Assembly (NCBI GenBank): GCA_964449985.1
Contig: CAYVCG010000003.1
Coordinates: 1-55,984, forward strand
Length of the DNA stretch: 55,984 bases
Direction: 5' to 3'
DNA from: CAYVCG01 sp964449985
GTDB lineage: Bacteria > Bacillota > Clostridia > Lachnospirales > WRAX01
A program made the translations under genes and the position numbers. Below, piece after piece: positions 1-8,558 of the stretch (its first letter is position 1; each line of letters opens with the position of its first letter). Under the pieces are notes generated by a model. The model saw only the letters and a list, made by a program, of their open reading frames with translations, was not told the origin of the DNA and made no database searches.

Positions 1-978
1 GTTTTAATGGCTATATTCTTTTTATTACTTGGTAAAGTTGATTTGGTTGCCTTGCTTATCGTTACCCTGATGCTGCTCTTCGGCATACAAGGAGTATACC
101 AGCCGACAGTTCAAGCAAGTATGCCACTTTTACATTCCAAGGAAAACCTACTTCCTGCTAATGCCATTATCAATCAAGTGAACGCGCTCGCCAACCTGAT
201 AGCACCAATTTTGGGCGGTATATTGTTCGTAGCTTGGGGGGTTGATCCTATTATACTGGTTGGTGGTATTTGTTTCTTTCTCTCTGCAGTTATGGAAATC
301 TTTATTGCCATTCCACATACAAAAATGCAGGAAAAACAAGGTATTCTCAAAATTGTGCGGCAGGATTTTGCTGATAGCTTTTCGTTTATGCGTAGAGATA
401 AACCTGTTATTCTAAAAAGCATTGCTATAATCTGCGCATTTAATCTGTTTTTAAGCGCAATGCTTATTGTATCTATGCCTGTGCTTATCACGCAAACACT
501 TGGCATGCCAGATCAGCTTTATGGCTATTCACAAGGCGCAATTGCAGCAGGAGGACTTTTTGGTGGCATATTGGTTGGGGTGTTTGCAAAAAAGCTAAAC
601 ATCAAAAAGATGTATTTGTTATTGCTCATGACTGCCGCATTGCTTTTACCGATAGGTATTACCCTGCGTCTAGGTTTGCCAGCATTTATTAGCTATTTGG
701 TTATCAGTATAAGCTGTTTTTTAGTGATGAGTGTTGCAACAATGGTAACAGTACAGATGCTCACCTTTATTCAAGGGGAAACTCCAATGCAACTTACGGG
801 AAAGGTATTGTCCTGTGTAATGTCACTTGCTATGTGTGCTCAGCCGCTTGGGCAGGCTATGTATGGTTTTTTGTTTGACGCTTTTAAGGCAACACCACAT
901 ATAATTGTGTTTAGTGCCGCGTTCATATCCATTGCAGTCGCATTGTTATCAAAAAATGTGTTTAAGAGTTTTTCATAG
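1..978 (+). CDS. MFS exporter, 5'-truncated by the window edge
   Basis: The reading frame is open from base 1, so the start lies outside the window; about 325 residues are visible against roughly 400-420 for the family. The protein is almost all hydrophobic helices with a short charged central loop (around MRRDKP), typical of the 12-helix major facilitator superfamily. It resembles the macrolide/enterobactin exporter branch, which expels small molecules by proton antiport. The C-terminal part (LTGKVLSCVM, then QPLGQAMYGF) is clearly related to the second MFS protein of this window at 18278-19154 (LGKVMAIIM, AAPFGQAMYGF). A hairpin with a T-run follows the stop codon. The substrate cannot be read from sequence. 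Confidence 0.85.
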   Translation, partial: VLMAIFFLLLGKVDLVALLIVTLMLLFGIQGVYQPTVQASMPLLHSKENLLPANAIINQVNALANLIAPILGGILFVAWGVDPIILVGGICFFLSAVMEIFIAIPHTKMQEKQGILKIVRQDFADSFSFMRRDKPVILKSIAIICAFNLFLSAMLIVSMPVLITQTLGMPDQLYGYSQGAIAAGGLFGGILVGVFAKKLNIKKMYLLLLMTAALLLPIGITLRLGLPAFISYLVISISCFLVMSVATMVTVQMLTFIQGETPMQLTGKVLSCVMSLAMCAQPLGQAMYGFLFDAFKATPHIIVFSAAFISIAVALLSKNVFKSFS

Positions 979-992
979 TGGAAAGCCACTTG

Positions 993-1021
993 AGCCGCTA
1001 CTTAGTTAGCGGCTTATTTTT
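993..1021 (+). terminator. Rho-independent terminator after the MFS gene
   Basis: AGCCGCTA (993-1000) and TAGCGGCT (1007-1014) form a perfect 8-bp stem with a 6-nt loop, followed by TATTTTT. It separates the MFS gene from the cadC promoter a few bases downstream. Confidence 0.85.
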
Positions 1022-1025
1022 CCTG

Positions 1026-1072
1026 TTGACAAAAACACATTTTTAGCATACAATATGAGTAGTTGTTCAAAT
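1026..1072 (+). promoter_or_regulatory. Promoter and ArsR/SmtB-type operator for the metal-resistance operon
   Basis: TTGACA (1026-1031), a 17-bp spacer and TACAAT (1049-1054) make a near-consensus sigma-A promoter. From inside the -10 box through the expected start point lies ATATGAGTA-GT-TGTTCAAAT (1053-1072), an imperfect inverted repeat (6 of 9 arm positions paired). Its ATATGA/TGTTCA core is like CadC/SmtB/ZiaR operators. A repressor bound there would block initiation, and the next gene encodes such a repressor. Binding itself is inferred. Confidence 0.75.
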
Positions 1073-1092
1073 AGTAAATGGAGATGAGATTA

Positions 1093-1410
1093 ATGAATAA
1101 AAAATATGAAATGTCTAATAACGATTTTGAACGCCTGTCGGAAATATATAAACTGTTCGGCAGCATACCGCGCCTAAAAATCCTGCTTCGTCTTTCCGAA
1201 GGAGAATGCGTAGCCAGTGAGCTTGCAGAAACGGCTGAGCTTAGCCAGTCTGCCACCAGTCATCAGCTAAAAGAGCTAAAACATTGCCGAATTGTAAAAG
1301 CACGCAAAGACGGCATGAATGTGTTTTATAGCCTAGATGACAATCACATTGTAAAATTACTTGAAAGCGGTATGGAACATATAAAAGGAGATCATTGCAA
1401 TGAAGAATAA
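1093..1410 (+). CDS. ArsR/SmtB-family metal-responsive repressor (CadC/CzrA-like)
   Basis: A 105-residue winged-helix repressor that would release the operator upstream when metal binds, derepressing the ATPase gene that follows. The recognition helix region is SQSATSHQLKELK. The last helix contains D-N-H, then ten residues, then H, matching most of the alpha5 Zn/Co site of SmtB/CzrA; the C-terminus adds DHC. The N-terminal cysteines of classical CadC are not visible, so a zinc-type sensor is favoured. ATG 1093 is chosen over ATG 1078 because GGAG at 1080-1083 sits nine bases upstream of it. The end overlaps the ATPase start by 11 nt, indicating translational coupling. Confidence 0.9.
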   Translation: MNKKYEMSNNDFERLSEIYKLFGSIPRLKILLRLSEGECVASELAETAELSQSATSHQLKELKHCRIVKARKDGMNVFYSLDDNHIVKLLESGMEHIKGDHCNEE

Positions 1411-3528
1411 CCATTACAATCACGAAAACAATGCAGCTTGCTGCACATCAGACAAAGGAACCCTCATCAAAACACAAAAAAATACACATAATAATGACCA
1501 AGAGGACTCTTGCGGATGTGGTCACGATCATGTACATACCGAGACAGAAAATTTTATTCCGTTCATTATACGGCTGAGTGTGGCGCTCATCATCATACTT
1601 GTAGCAGGATTTATTCAAATACCTGTATACATCGCTATCCCCCTGTATGTTGCCGCCTATCTGCTATCCGGGGCAGAGGTGCTTTTGGCAGCTGCCAAAA
1701 ACATCATCCATGGCAAGGTGTTTGATGAAAACTTTTTAATGTCTATCGCTTCCATCGGAGCTTTTGCTATTGGCGATATGTCCGAAGCAGTTGCAGTTAT
1801 GATTTTTTATGGAGCAGGTGAGCTTTTGCAAGGCATGGCGGTTGCCCGTTCGCGCAAGAATATAACAAATCTAATGGACATTCGCCCTGATTCTGCCAAC
1901 TTAAAAACAGAGAGTGGCATTGTTTCCCTATCGCCGGAACAGGTTGGTGTAGACGATATAATTGTTGTACGCCCCGGTGAAAAAATCCCGCTGGACGGCG
2001 TTGTTCTATCGGGTGAATCCTTTATAGATACTATGGCGCTCACCGGCGAATCTGTACCGCGTGAGGCAATTTCGGGCAATGAGGTTCTTTCCGGCACAAT
2101 TAATAAAAGTGGCCTTCTAGAAGTCAAGGTGACAAAACCATACGGCGAATCCACCGTTGCCAAAATACTGGATCTTGTTCAGAACGCAAGCAGCAAGAAA
2201 GCCGAAAGTGAAAAATTTATCACGAAGTTTGCACGCTACTATACCCCAGCCGTTGTGTTTACGGCGTTGGCTGTTGCCGTTTTGCCGCCGTTATTCGGCT
2301 TTGGCGCATTTTCCGAATGGCTGTATAAAGCACTATCTTTCCTTATTATCTCCTGCCCCTGCGCTTTGGTAATCTCTATTCCTATTAGCTTTTTCGGCGG
2401 AATCGGTGGTGCTGCTAAAAATGGTATTTTGGTTAAGGGAGGAAATTTCCTCGAAGCGCTAAACAAGCTGGAAACTGTTGTCTTTGATAAGACCGGCACA
2501 TTGACAAAAGGTGTATTCAATGTGACAGAAATTAAGCCGGTAGAAGGTGTTACTGCGGAGGAACTGCTTTCCCTTGCTGCCATAGCCGAAGCACACTCCA
2601 CCCACCCTATTGCAAAATCCATNNNNNNNNNNNNNNNNNNNNNNNNNNNNNNNNNNNNNNNNNNNNNNNNNNNNNNNNNNNNNNNNNNNNNNNNNNNNNN
2701 NNNNNNNNNNNNNNNNNNNNNNTTTCCCTTGCTGCCATAGCCGAAGCACACTCCACCCACCCTATTGCAAAATCCATTCTTGCGGCATACGGCAAGCCTA
2801 CCGACACTAATGCTGAAATCATAGAGCAAGCAGGATATGGAATTATGGCAAAGACAAAAAGCAGCATAATCCACGCCGGTAATGCCCGTCTTATGGAGCA
2901 AATTGGCATAAAAAACCTGCCCGCCTTTGCTAAGACCACCGTGTTTGTGGCAAAGGACGGACAGTATATCGGGTATATTCTCATCTCTGATGAAGTGAAA
3001 GAAAGCACATCCAATGCTATTGCAGCCATTCGGCAATCCGGCGTAAAACAGCTTGTTATGTTGACCGGCGATAGCCAAGATATTGCAAAAGAAGTATCAG
3101 AATCGCTTTCTCTTGACGATTATCGTGCTGGACTTCTGCCACAGGATAAAGTATCTGAGTTTGAAAAACTACTGGCAGGCAAAAACGGCAATATCGCTTT
3201 TGTTGGTGACGGTATTAACGATGCTCCCGTGCTAACCCGTGCAGACATTGGGATTGCCATGGGCGGTATCGGGTCAGATGCTGCGATTGAAGCCGCTGAT
3301 GTAGTCATTATGAATGATGATATTGGAAAAATCGCCACAGCAGTTAAAATATCCCGAAAAACACGCACCATCGTCATCCAAAATATTGTTTTCGCGCTTG
3401 GCATCAAACTTGCAGTTATGGCGCTCGCTTTCCTAGGTATTACATCCATCTGGTTTGCCATCTTTGCAGATGTAGGCGTAGCGCTGTTGGCTCTGCTTAA
3501 TGCTGTGCGGGCAATGCGCATGGAATAA
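1400..3528 (+). CDS. cadA: P1B-type heavy-metal ATPase (Zn/Cd/Pb exporter), split only by an artificial gap
   Basis: Exports soft divalent metals (Zn, Cd, Pb) across the membrane using ATP. Motifs: membrane CPC at residues 319-321, phosphorylation site DKTGTLT with Asp363, TGES near 215, then GDGINDAP. Lys in the ALGIKLAV helix and Asp in FADVGVAL of the last helix are the P1B-2 signature. There is no CxxC metal-binding domain; the first 50 residues are instead a His/Cys-rich tail (CC, CGCGHDHVH). The N-run 2623-2722 is flanked by an exact 55-base repeat (2568-2622 equals 2723-2777). Removing the Ns and one copy restores one frame of 657 residues. The symbol could equally be zntA. Confidence 0.93.
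2568..2777. other. Artificial scaffold gap with duplicated 55-base contig ends
   Basis: 100 Ns (2623-2722) lie between two identical 55-base copies (2568-2622 and 2723-2777). A shift of 155 bases explains the apparent frame change in the ATPase gene. The pattern fits two contigs that share an assembly k-mer overlap but were joined as a scaffold; no sequence is missing. Confidence 0.95.
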
Positions 3529-3539
3529 ATGATATATTC

Positions 3540-4934
3540 TTAATAATAATCAGCAATTCTGCCGAGAGCTAATTCCTGAGCCTCTTCTGTCATATATTTT
3601 AGTGCCTGTTCAATGGTATCGGCAACTTGCATGGCGCCCTGAGAAGTAGTGATGTTCGGAAATAGGTGTCTATCTAAATAGATATTAACGACCTTTTCCA
3701 CGGCAGTATGTGACATATAAGGTAGCAATGCGTTGATAGAATCCCCCCAAGTGCCACTGCTGTCCATAATACCGATACATTCTTGGTCATATGAATCGGT
3801 ATCTAGTTTGTCTTCAGGTAATGATATCGTAAAAGGCGTATCTGAATTTTGGATTGTGCCGTTAATCAAGATACTGCCACTTTCGAAAAAACCAGTGCAT
3901 GTATATCCCCATTCGCCTTCCATTAGCGCAATGGTTCTTGTTTCATTTTCGTCACCGAAGGTTATGCGCTCCTCCTGATACGAAGGAGAGAACAGAAATA
4001 AGTCTACGGTGCCGCCTTTAATACTGGAAGTGGCAGTAATGATCAGAACCTGGCCTGCCTTGGCTTTAAAGCTGCCGGAATGGTTGACGCTTTTCCCGTT
4101 TTTACTAATAACCTGAAAAAAAGGATTGCGTTCACTTGGAATGGTATTCTGCTCATTATCCACGTTAGGAAAATCAGTACTTTGCAAATAATCAGGCTGG
4201 CGCAATACAATTGAAATGGTTCCTTGCATATAACCGTTGTTTTCCAAGCCGTCATTAATTGAAATAAGGCTCCAAAGACCTTTTGCCCCCATTACTGTGA
4301 CGGTTTTTTTATCAGATTGGGCAAAATCGCTTGTATAGACTGCTTTACCGGAAGGATCAAGGAGTTGGATTGCAAGCTTTCCCTGTGTCAGCGAATAATT
4401 GATGTCTAATGACAAATCGTCTTCACTATCCACCATTATTGCAGTTCGCTGCATCATGTCCGAATTATGGGCAGAGCCAAACTGGGTTAAAGACTGTCCG
4501 TTTTCCATCCGGAAGATTTTGCCATTCATTTGGCTCATCTTGCGAAACACTTCTGAATTATCATATAAATAGCGGATTCTGGATACATCATTCATTTCAG
4601 ACTTGGGCAAGGTTTCAGTGATTATAAAGCCATTTTTATGCTCCGCATAGGTATCATCCAACCATTGAATTTCAGCATCAATCTGCTGCTGCCTTGTTTT
4701 TCCAACTATATCGGAAGCAACATCCCATGTACCATCAAGGGCTTTGGCATGTATCATACCGTTCGATGGCGATGAAAATACATATCCAAACAACATCATA
4801 CCTAAAATAACGATTACAAACAACTCAACCGCGCACAGCGCAGCAAATCCACGATGCTTTATAGCCGTATTAAACAGATTATGTGAGCGGACTTTCATAT
4901 TTTTTTTCGTGTTTCCAAAATGGGGTAAGAGCAT
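3540..4934 (-). CDS. Uncharacterised membrane-anchored extracytoplasmic protein
   Basis: 464 residues that I do not recognise. After a short basic cytoplasmic segment (KVRSHNLFNTAIKHRG) there is one hydrophobic helix around residues 30-52 (AALCAVELFVIVILGMM), then a roughly 410-residue polar, beta-rich outer region with several Gly/Ser/Thr-rich turns. The C-terminal 70 residues become helical (VEKVVNIYLDRHLF, then TEEAQELALG). Arrangement: signal-anchor, beta sandwich-like repeats, helical end. GGGAG lies eight bases upstream of ATG 4934. It is convergent with cadA and precedes no obvious partner on its own strand. Its role is unknown; an envelope or sensor role is only a guess. Confidence 0.7.
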   Translation of the reverse strand: MLLPHFGNTKKNMKVRSHNLFNTAIKHRGFAALCAVELFVIVILGMMLFGYVFSSPSNGMIHAKALDGTWDVASDIVGKTRQQQIDAEIQWLDDTYAEHKNGFIITETLPKSEMNDVSRIRYLYDNSEVFRKMSQMNGKIFRMENGQSLTQFGSAHNSDMMQRTAIMVDSEDDLSLDINYSLTQGKLAIQLLDPSGKAVYTSDFAQSDKKTVTVMGAKGLWSLISINDGLENNGYMQGTISIVLRQPDYLQSTDFPNVDNEQNTIPSERNPFFQVISKNGKSVNHSGSFKAKAGQVLIITATSSIKGGTVDLFLFSPSYQEERITFGDENETRTIALMEGEWGYTCTGFFESGSILINGTIQNSDTPFTISLPEDKLDTDSYDQECIGIMDSSGTWGDSINALLPYMSHTAVEKVVNIYLDRHLFPNITTSQGAMQVADTIEQALKYMTEEAQELALGRIADYY

Positions 4935-4947
4935 ATGTCAAACTCCC

Positions 4948-5391
4948 TCACTTCCTACGTTCAAAGCCCTGTTGCTCTAGCAAGCGGCAGCGTTCTTCAT
5001 AACTTATTTCCTTATCAATTTTATGTAGCATCCAAACATAACCGAATGGATCAGCAAGTACAGCGTTAGAAATGCCCATCTCAGGTATCTCGGTCAACGG
5101 ATGAATGACGGTAAATCCCTGCTCTGCGGCTTTGTCAAAGGTTGTTTTTATATCCGCCACGACAACATTAAACCATATCGGTAATTTATCGCCCGGTTTT
5201 GGGGCTATAAGCCCATACTGTTCGTTTTCATCCATAAGGTGAAATCTTGTGCCGAATATGGCCAAAACGACTTCATTCTGACCTTTAACAAAATCTCCGA
5301 CCTCAATCCGCTCCACCTCAAAAACAGTTTCATAAAACGCAAGCGCATCCAAGCTGTCCTTCACAACCATATCAATTTCCACGCCTAGCAT
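4948..5391 (-). CDS. VOC-superfamily (glyoxalase/bleomycin resistance-like, PhnB-type) protein
   Basis: 147 residues with the paired beta-alpha-beta-beta-beta VOC fold: LDALAFYETVFEVE in the first module, then IKTTFDKAAEQGFTVIHPL and ADPFGYVWMLHKI in the second. The family includes dioxygenases, isomerases and antibiotic-binding proteins; the PhnB-like branch mostly has unknown substrates. One His and two acidic residues that could form a metal site are present (FHLMDENE), but the enzyme activity cannot be assigned. The gene starts 13 bases upstream of the preceding anchored-protein start on the same strand, so the two may be co-transcribed. Confidence 0.85.
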   Translation of the reverse strand: MLGVEIDMVVKDSLDALAFYETVFEVERIEVGDFVKGQNEVVLAIFGTRFHLMDENEQYGLIAPKPGDKLPIWFNVVVADIKTTFDKAAEQGFTVIHPLTEIPEMGISNAVLADPFGYVWMLHKIDKEISYEERCRLLEQQGFERRK

Positions 5392-5456
5392 ATTATTACC
5401 CCTTTAATATTATTGCACGAACACGCTTATCTGGCAAACTATGTGTTTTTTCTCCA

Positions 5457-5774
5457 TCATTTATTTATAAATTTAACTGCCGTTCCATACGCCATAACCT
5501 CGGCTGCACCCGCCATGACAGCAGACGAAGCATACCGTACATTAACGATTGCATCTGCGCCCAGCTCTTCCGCTTCGGCCACCATTCGCTTTGTGGCAAG
5601 TGCCCTCGCTGTGTTCATCATGTCACTGTAGGCTGTTAGCTCGCCACCGACTAAGGTTTTGAAGCCCTGCGTAATGTCTCGCCCGATATTTTTTGATTGT
5701 ATGGTTCCTCCTTTGACGAGACCAACCATTTCTAGCTCCTTGCCTGTGATATAATCAGTATTTACTAAGATCAT
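5457..5774 (-). CDS. YbjQ/UPF0145 family protein
   Basis: 105 residues matching the YbjQ-type family of small pentamer-forming proteins: it opens with ILVNTDYITGKE, has the conserved centre SKNIGRDITQGFKTLVGGEL and ends ADAIVNVRY...MAYGTAVKF. The family is often annotated as heavy-metal binding, but no strong Cys/His site is visible and the function is unknown. ATG 5774 is preferred to GTG 5783 because AAGGAGC lies too close to the GTG. The start overlaps the end of the small membrane gene by 20 nt, so the two are coupled, an arrangement common for YbjQ proteins. Confidence 0.88.
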   Translation of the reverse strand: MILVNTDYITGKELEMVGLVKGGTIQSKNIGRDITQGFKTLVGGELTAYSDMMNTARALATKRMVAEAEELGADAIVNVRYASSAVMAGAAEVMAYGTAVKFINK

Positions 5775-5982
5775 CTTCTTCACCGCTCCTTATTTCTTTA
5801 ATTCGTTGTATTAATACATAAATACTTAATCCCGCAAACACTGCCGGGATAAATATGGCCAAAACCTTGCCCCACAAAGGCAAAGGCAAAACCGCAAGTT
5901 CAAATCCAAGAGTTACATAATAAAAAACAATGATTGAAACAATAATGATTGGTGCAATTAGTTTTTTTGTATGCTTATTCAT
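5755..5982 (-). CDS. Small two-helix membrane protein
   Basis: 75 residues: a basic N-terminus (MNKHTKK), two hydrophobic helices (LIAPIIIVSIIVFYYV and VLAIFIPAVFAGLSIYVLI) and a charged tail (RIKEIRSGEEDDLSKY). GAAAGGTGAT precedes the ATG at about the right distance. It overlaps the YbjQ gene by 20 nt, suggesting coupled translation and perhaps a role as membrane partner of YbjQ. No named family is recognised. Confidence 0.75.
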   Translation of the reverse strand: MNKHTKKLIAPIIIVSIIVFYYVTLGFELAVLPLPLWGKVLAIFIPAVFAGLSIYVLIQRIKEIRSGEEDDLSKY

Positions 5983-6120
5983 TGCGTTTCATCACCTTTC
6001 TCAACTTTCCTAATAACCATAAAAATCAACCAATAGGTTAATATGATATTACTACCATTAGCTGATTCAGTCAACACGATTTTAAAGTTTTGGAAAGCGC
6101 TTATCAAAAAAAATTTATAT

Positions 6121-6154
6121 ATGACATATGGTTGTCATGTTTTTATGGTATACT
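6121..6154 (+). promoter_or_regulatory. Operator palindrome and -10 box of the WYL regulator gene
   Basis: ATGACATATGGTTGTCAT (6121-6138) has perfect 6-bp arms ATGACA/TGTCAT around six bases. A TATACT -10 box begins 11 bases later (6149-6154) and no good -35 is visible, so the palindrome covers the -35 region. The same palindrome occurs at 7071-7088 in the same position relative to its own -10. Confidence 0.75.
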
Positions 6155-6172
6155 ATGTCTTGAGGTGAGCAT

Positions 6173-7069
6173 ATGCAGATTAATCGGCTTTTTGAGATTG
6201 TATATCTATTAATGGATAAAAAGAGCATGACAGCCAAAGAATTAGCATCGCATTTTGAGATGTCGGTTCGTACGATCCTGCGGGATATAGACACGCTCGC
6301 GATGGCCGGTATCCCTATCTATACTACACAGGGCAAAGGCGGCGGCGTGCGTTTAATGGATGGTTTTGTGCTGAATAAGTCGTTGCTCACAGACAAGGAG
6401 CAAAGTGATATTTTGTCCGCTCTGCAAAGCCTACATGCTGTCAATGTCCCTGATGTTGAGCCGGTGCTCACAAAATTGGCTGCGCTATTTAACAAGAATA
6501 CCACCAGCTGGATTGATATCGATTTCTCACCATGGGACAGCAGCGATACCGAACGCGATAAGTTTATACAGTTGAAAAACGCAATTCTATTACAAAAGCT
6601 GGTTACGTTTGATTATTTCAGCTTTTGGGGCGAAAAAAGCCATCGGACGGTAGAACCTCTCCAAATTGTGTTTAAGGAAAAGGCATGGTATCTCTCGGCC
6701 TTTTGCCGCGAGAAAAACGATTATCGTACTTTTAAGCTGGGGCGCATCAAAAACCTTGAGCTAGCAGAACAGGTATTTGAACCCCGCCCTCTGCGCAAAA
6801 TCGCTGAAAGCTTTGCTACGAATAATCTATGCCCTGTAACAATAAAAGTGGATGAAGACCTCTCTTCCCGCGTGTGGGACGAGCATGAACCAAATAATGT
6901 GACTGAAAATGATGACGGCAGCTTTACCGTCAAGGCCATCATTACAAACGATGAATGGGGCTATGGATATATTATGTCTTATGGTGCAAACGCCGAGGTT
7001 TTAGAGCCTTTATATATTAGAGAGCTTATAAAAAAACGATTTTCAGAAGCGGCAAATAAATATTTATAA
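6173..7069 (+). CDS. YafY-type HTH/WYL-domain transcriptional regulator
   Basis: 298 residues. The N-terminal winged helix (ELASHFEMSVRTILRDIDTLAMAG) binds DNA. The central WYL-type domain (about residues 135-215, with AWYLSAFCREKNDYRTFKLGRI) is a ligand-sensing module, followed by the C-terminal WCX-like extension. Such regulators commonly control themselves and a neighbouring operon. Here the same inverted repeat (ATGACA-N6-TGTCAT) lies directly upstream of this gene and of the next operon, strongly suggesting an autoregulated local regulon. GAGGTGAG precedes ATG 6173. The inducer is unknown. Confidence 0.92.
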   Translation: MQINRLFEIVYLLMDKKSMTAKELASHFEMSVRTILRDIDTLAMAGIPIYTTQGKGGGVRLMDGFVLNKSLLTDKEQSDILSALQSLHAVNVPDVEPVLTKLAALFNKNTTSWIDIDFSPWDSSDTERDKFIQLKNAILLQKLVTFDYFSFWGEKSHRTVEPLQIVFKEKAWYLSAFCREKNDYRTFKLGRIKNLELAEQVFEPRPLRKIAESFATNNLCPVTIKVDEDLSSRVWDEHEPNNVTENDDGSFTVKAIITNDEWGYGYIMSYGANAEVLEPLYIRELIKKRFSEAANKYL

Positions 7070-7070
7070 C

Positions 7071-7105
7071 ATGACATATAGCTGTCATATTAACCTTGTT
7101 ATTCT
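7071..7105 (+). promoter_or_regulatory. Second copy of the WYL operator, before the acetyltransferase operon
   Basis: ATGACATATAGCTGTCAT (7071-7088) matches the 6121 palindrome in both arms and in 3 of the 6 central bases. A -10-like TATTCT starts 12 bases after it (7100-7105), the same geometry as at the regulator gene. It is the likely control site for the genes at 7135-9356. Confidence 0.75.
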
Positions 7106-7134
7106 AACAATAAACTAATCGAAAGGATTTTCAT

Positions 7135-7893
7135 ATGGACATCATTAATATTAATCAAAACAATATAGCCACAGAGCACATCTGCTGCGCTATTTCCGAT
7201 AAAAAGGGCGAAACATGCGTTGCTTCTAAGAAATCATGGCTTTCCGAACGGTTTCTAGACGGATTGGTTTTTAAACGATTGGATGCGCGCGGCAAGGTTT
7301 TTATTGAGTATATTCCTGCTGAAAAAGCGTGGTGCCCTATAATGGCGGATGGATATATGTATATCAATTGCTTTTGGGTATCGGGGCAGTTTGCGAAACA
7401 GGGCTATGGCAGCCGTCTGCTCGATGAGTGTATTACCGATGCTAAGGCAAAAGGAAAATTGGGTCTCACCGTTCTTTCCTCCAACAAAAAAATGCCATTC
7501 TTGTCAGACCCTAAGTATTTGAAACGCAAAGGATTCAGGATAGCCGATACATCAGAACCCTATTATGAACTTTTATATCTGCCATTTGAGGAAAATGCTC
7601 CTGTTCCGCAGTTTAAAGAGTGCGCAAAGAATGGCCACACAGATGAAAAAGGCATGGTTCTTTATTACTCCGACCAATGCCCGCACACAGGAAAATATGC
7701 AAATATTATTAAAACGCTTGCCCAGCAAAGAGGCAGTGATGTTAAGCTAATAAAATTCGAAAGTGCTGAGCAGGCGCAAAATGCCCCTTCGCCGTTTACG
7801 ACTTACAGCTTTTTCTTTGACGGTCAGTTTGTCACAAACGAAATTCTTTCTGAAAAAAAGTTTGAGAAATTTATGGACGAGCATGGGTTATAA
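7135..7893 (+). CDS. YoaP-type GNAT acetyltransferase
   Basis: 252 residues in two parts. Residues 1-145 are a GNAT fold with the acetyl-CoA loop G-Q-F-A-K-Q-G-Y-G-S (VSGQFAKQGYGSRLLDECI). The C-terminal 95 residues are a YoaP-like, thioredoxin-fold-like extension (MVLYYSDQCPHTGKYANII...YSFFFDGQFVTNEIL). Family members acetylate small molecules or proteins; the acceptor is not predictable. It is the first gene after the second operator copy, and its stop overlaps the GTG/ATG region of the next frame, so it leads the WYL-controlled operon. Confidence 0.9.
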   Translation: MDIININQNNIATEHICCAISDKKGETCVASKKSWLSERFLDGLVFKRLDARGKVFIEYIPAEKAWCPIMADGYMYINCFWVSGQFAKQGYGSRLLDECITDAKAKGKLGLTVLSSNKKMPFLSDPKYLKRKGFRIADTSEPYYELLYLPFEENAPVPQFKECAKNGHTDEKGMVLYYSDQCPHTGKYANIIKTLAQQRGSDVKLIKFESAEQAQNAPSPFTTYSFFFDGQFVTNEILSEKKFEKFMDEHGL

Positions 7894-7907
7894 TGAAGGG
7901 AGAAAAC

Positions 7908-8543
7908 ATGGCAGCTTTTGACTTTAAGAAACAATATAAAAACCTCTATCAGCCAAAAACAGCGCCTGGGATTGTAGATGTGCCTGAAATGACATTCATT
8001 ATGGTAAACGGCAAGGGCAATCCAAACACCGGTGTCGAATACAAAACCGCTTTGGAACTCTTGTATGGCCTATCATACGCCATTAAGATGAGCCACAAAA
8101 GCAGCAACCCTCCGGAGGGATATTTTGATTATGTTGTCGCTCCATTAGAGGGGCTTTGGTGGCTGGACGATGAAAACTTTGACGGCATACACCTGTTTGA
8201 CAAAGATAAGTTTTACTGGACGGCAATGATTCGTCAGCCGAATTTTGTAACTCAACAGGTTTTCGAAGTCGCAAAAGAGACTTTGCGCAAAAAGAAGCCT
8301 GGCTTAGATGTTTCACTTGCTCGTCTTGAGCAGTTTAGTGAGGGCAAATGCGCGCAAATTATGCACATCGGTTCCTATGACGATGAACCCGCCAGCATTA
8401 CAGTTTTGGAGAAATTTATCATAGACCAAGGATACCAAAATGACATCTCCGAGACTCGGAGACATCACGAAATTTATCTTGGTGACCCACGAAAAACCTC
8501 ACCGGAAAAGTTAAAAACCGTAATACGACACCCAATAAAATAA
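7908..8543 (+). CDS. GyrI-like small-molecule-binding domain protein
   Basis: 211 residues with the GyrI-like fold (COG4832 group): FDFKKQYKNLYQPKTAPGIVDVPEM, then MVNGKGNPN, then KFYWTAMIRQPNFV, ending in HEIYLGDPRKTSPEKLKTVIRHP. GyrI-like domains bind hydrophobic small molecules; stand-alone proteins of this group may hydrolyse or sequester toxic compounds, but the ligand here is unknown. ATG 7908 is chosen over ATG 7893 because AAGGGAG lies five bases before it. It sits 14 bases after the acetyltransferase and 15 bases before DUF3788. Confidence 0.88.
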   Translation: MAAFDFKKQYKNLYQPKTAPGIVDVPEMTFIMVNGKGNPNTGVEYKTALELLYGLSYAIKMSHKSSNPPEGYFDYVVAPLEGLWWLDDENFDGIHLFDKDKFYWTAMIRQPNFVTQQVFEVAKETLRKKKPGLDVSLARLEQFSEGKCAQIMHIGSYDDEPASITVLEKFIIDQGYQNDISETRRHHEIYLGDPRKTSPEKLKTVIRHPIK

Positions 8544-8558
8544 AAGGAGAATATATAT

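Noticed and set aside
2239..3078. Long minus-strand frames crossing the first N-run
   Set aside because: They are shadows of cadA on the other strand, extended by unreadable N codons.
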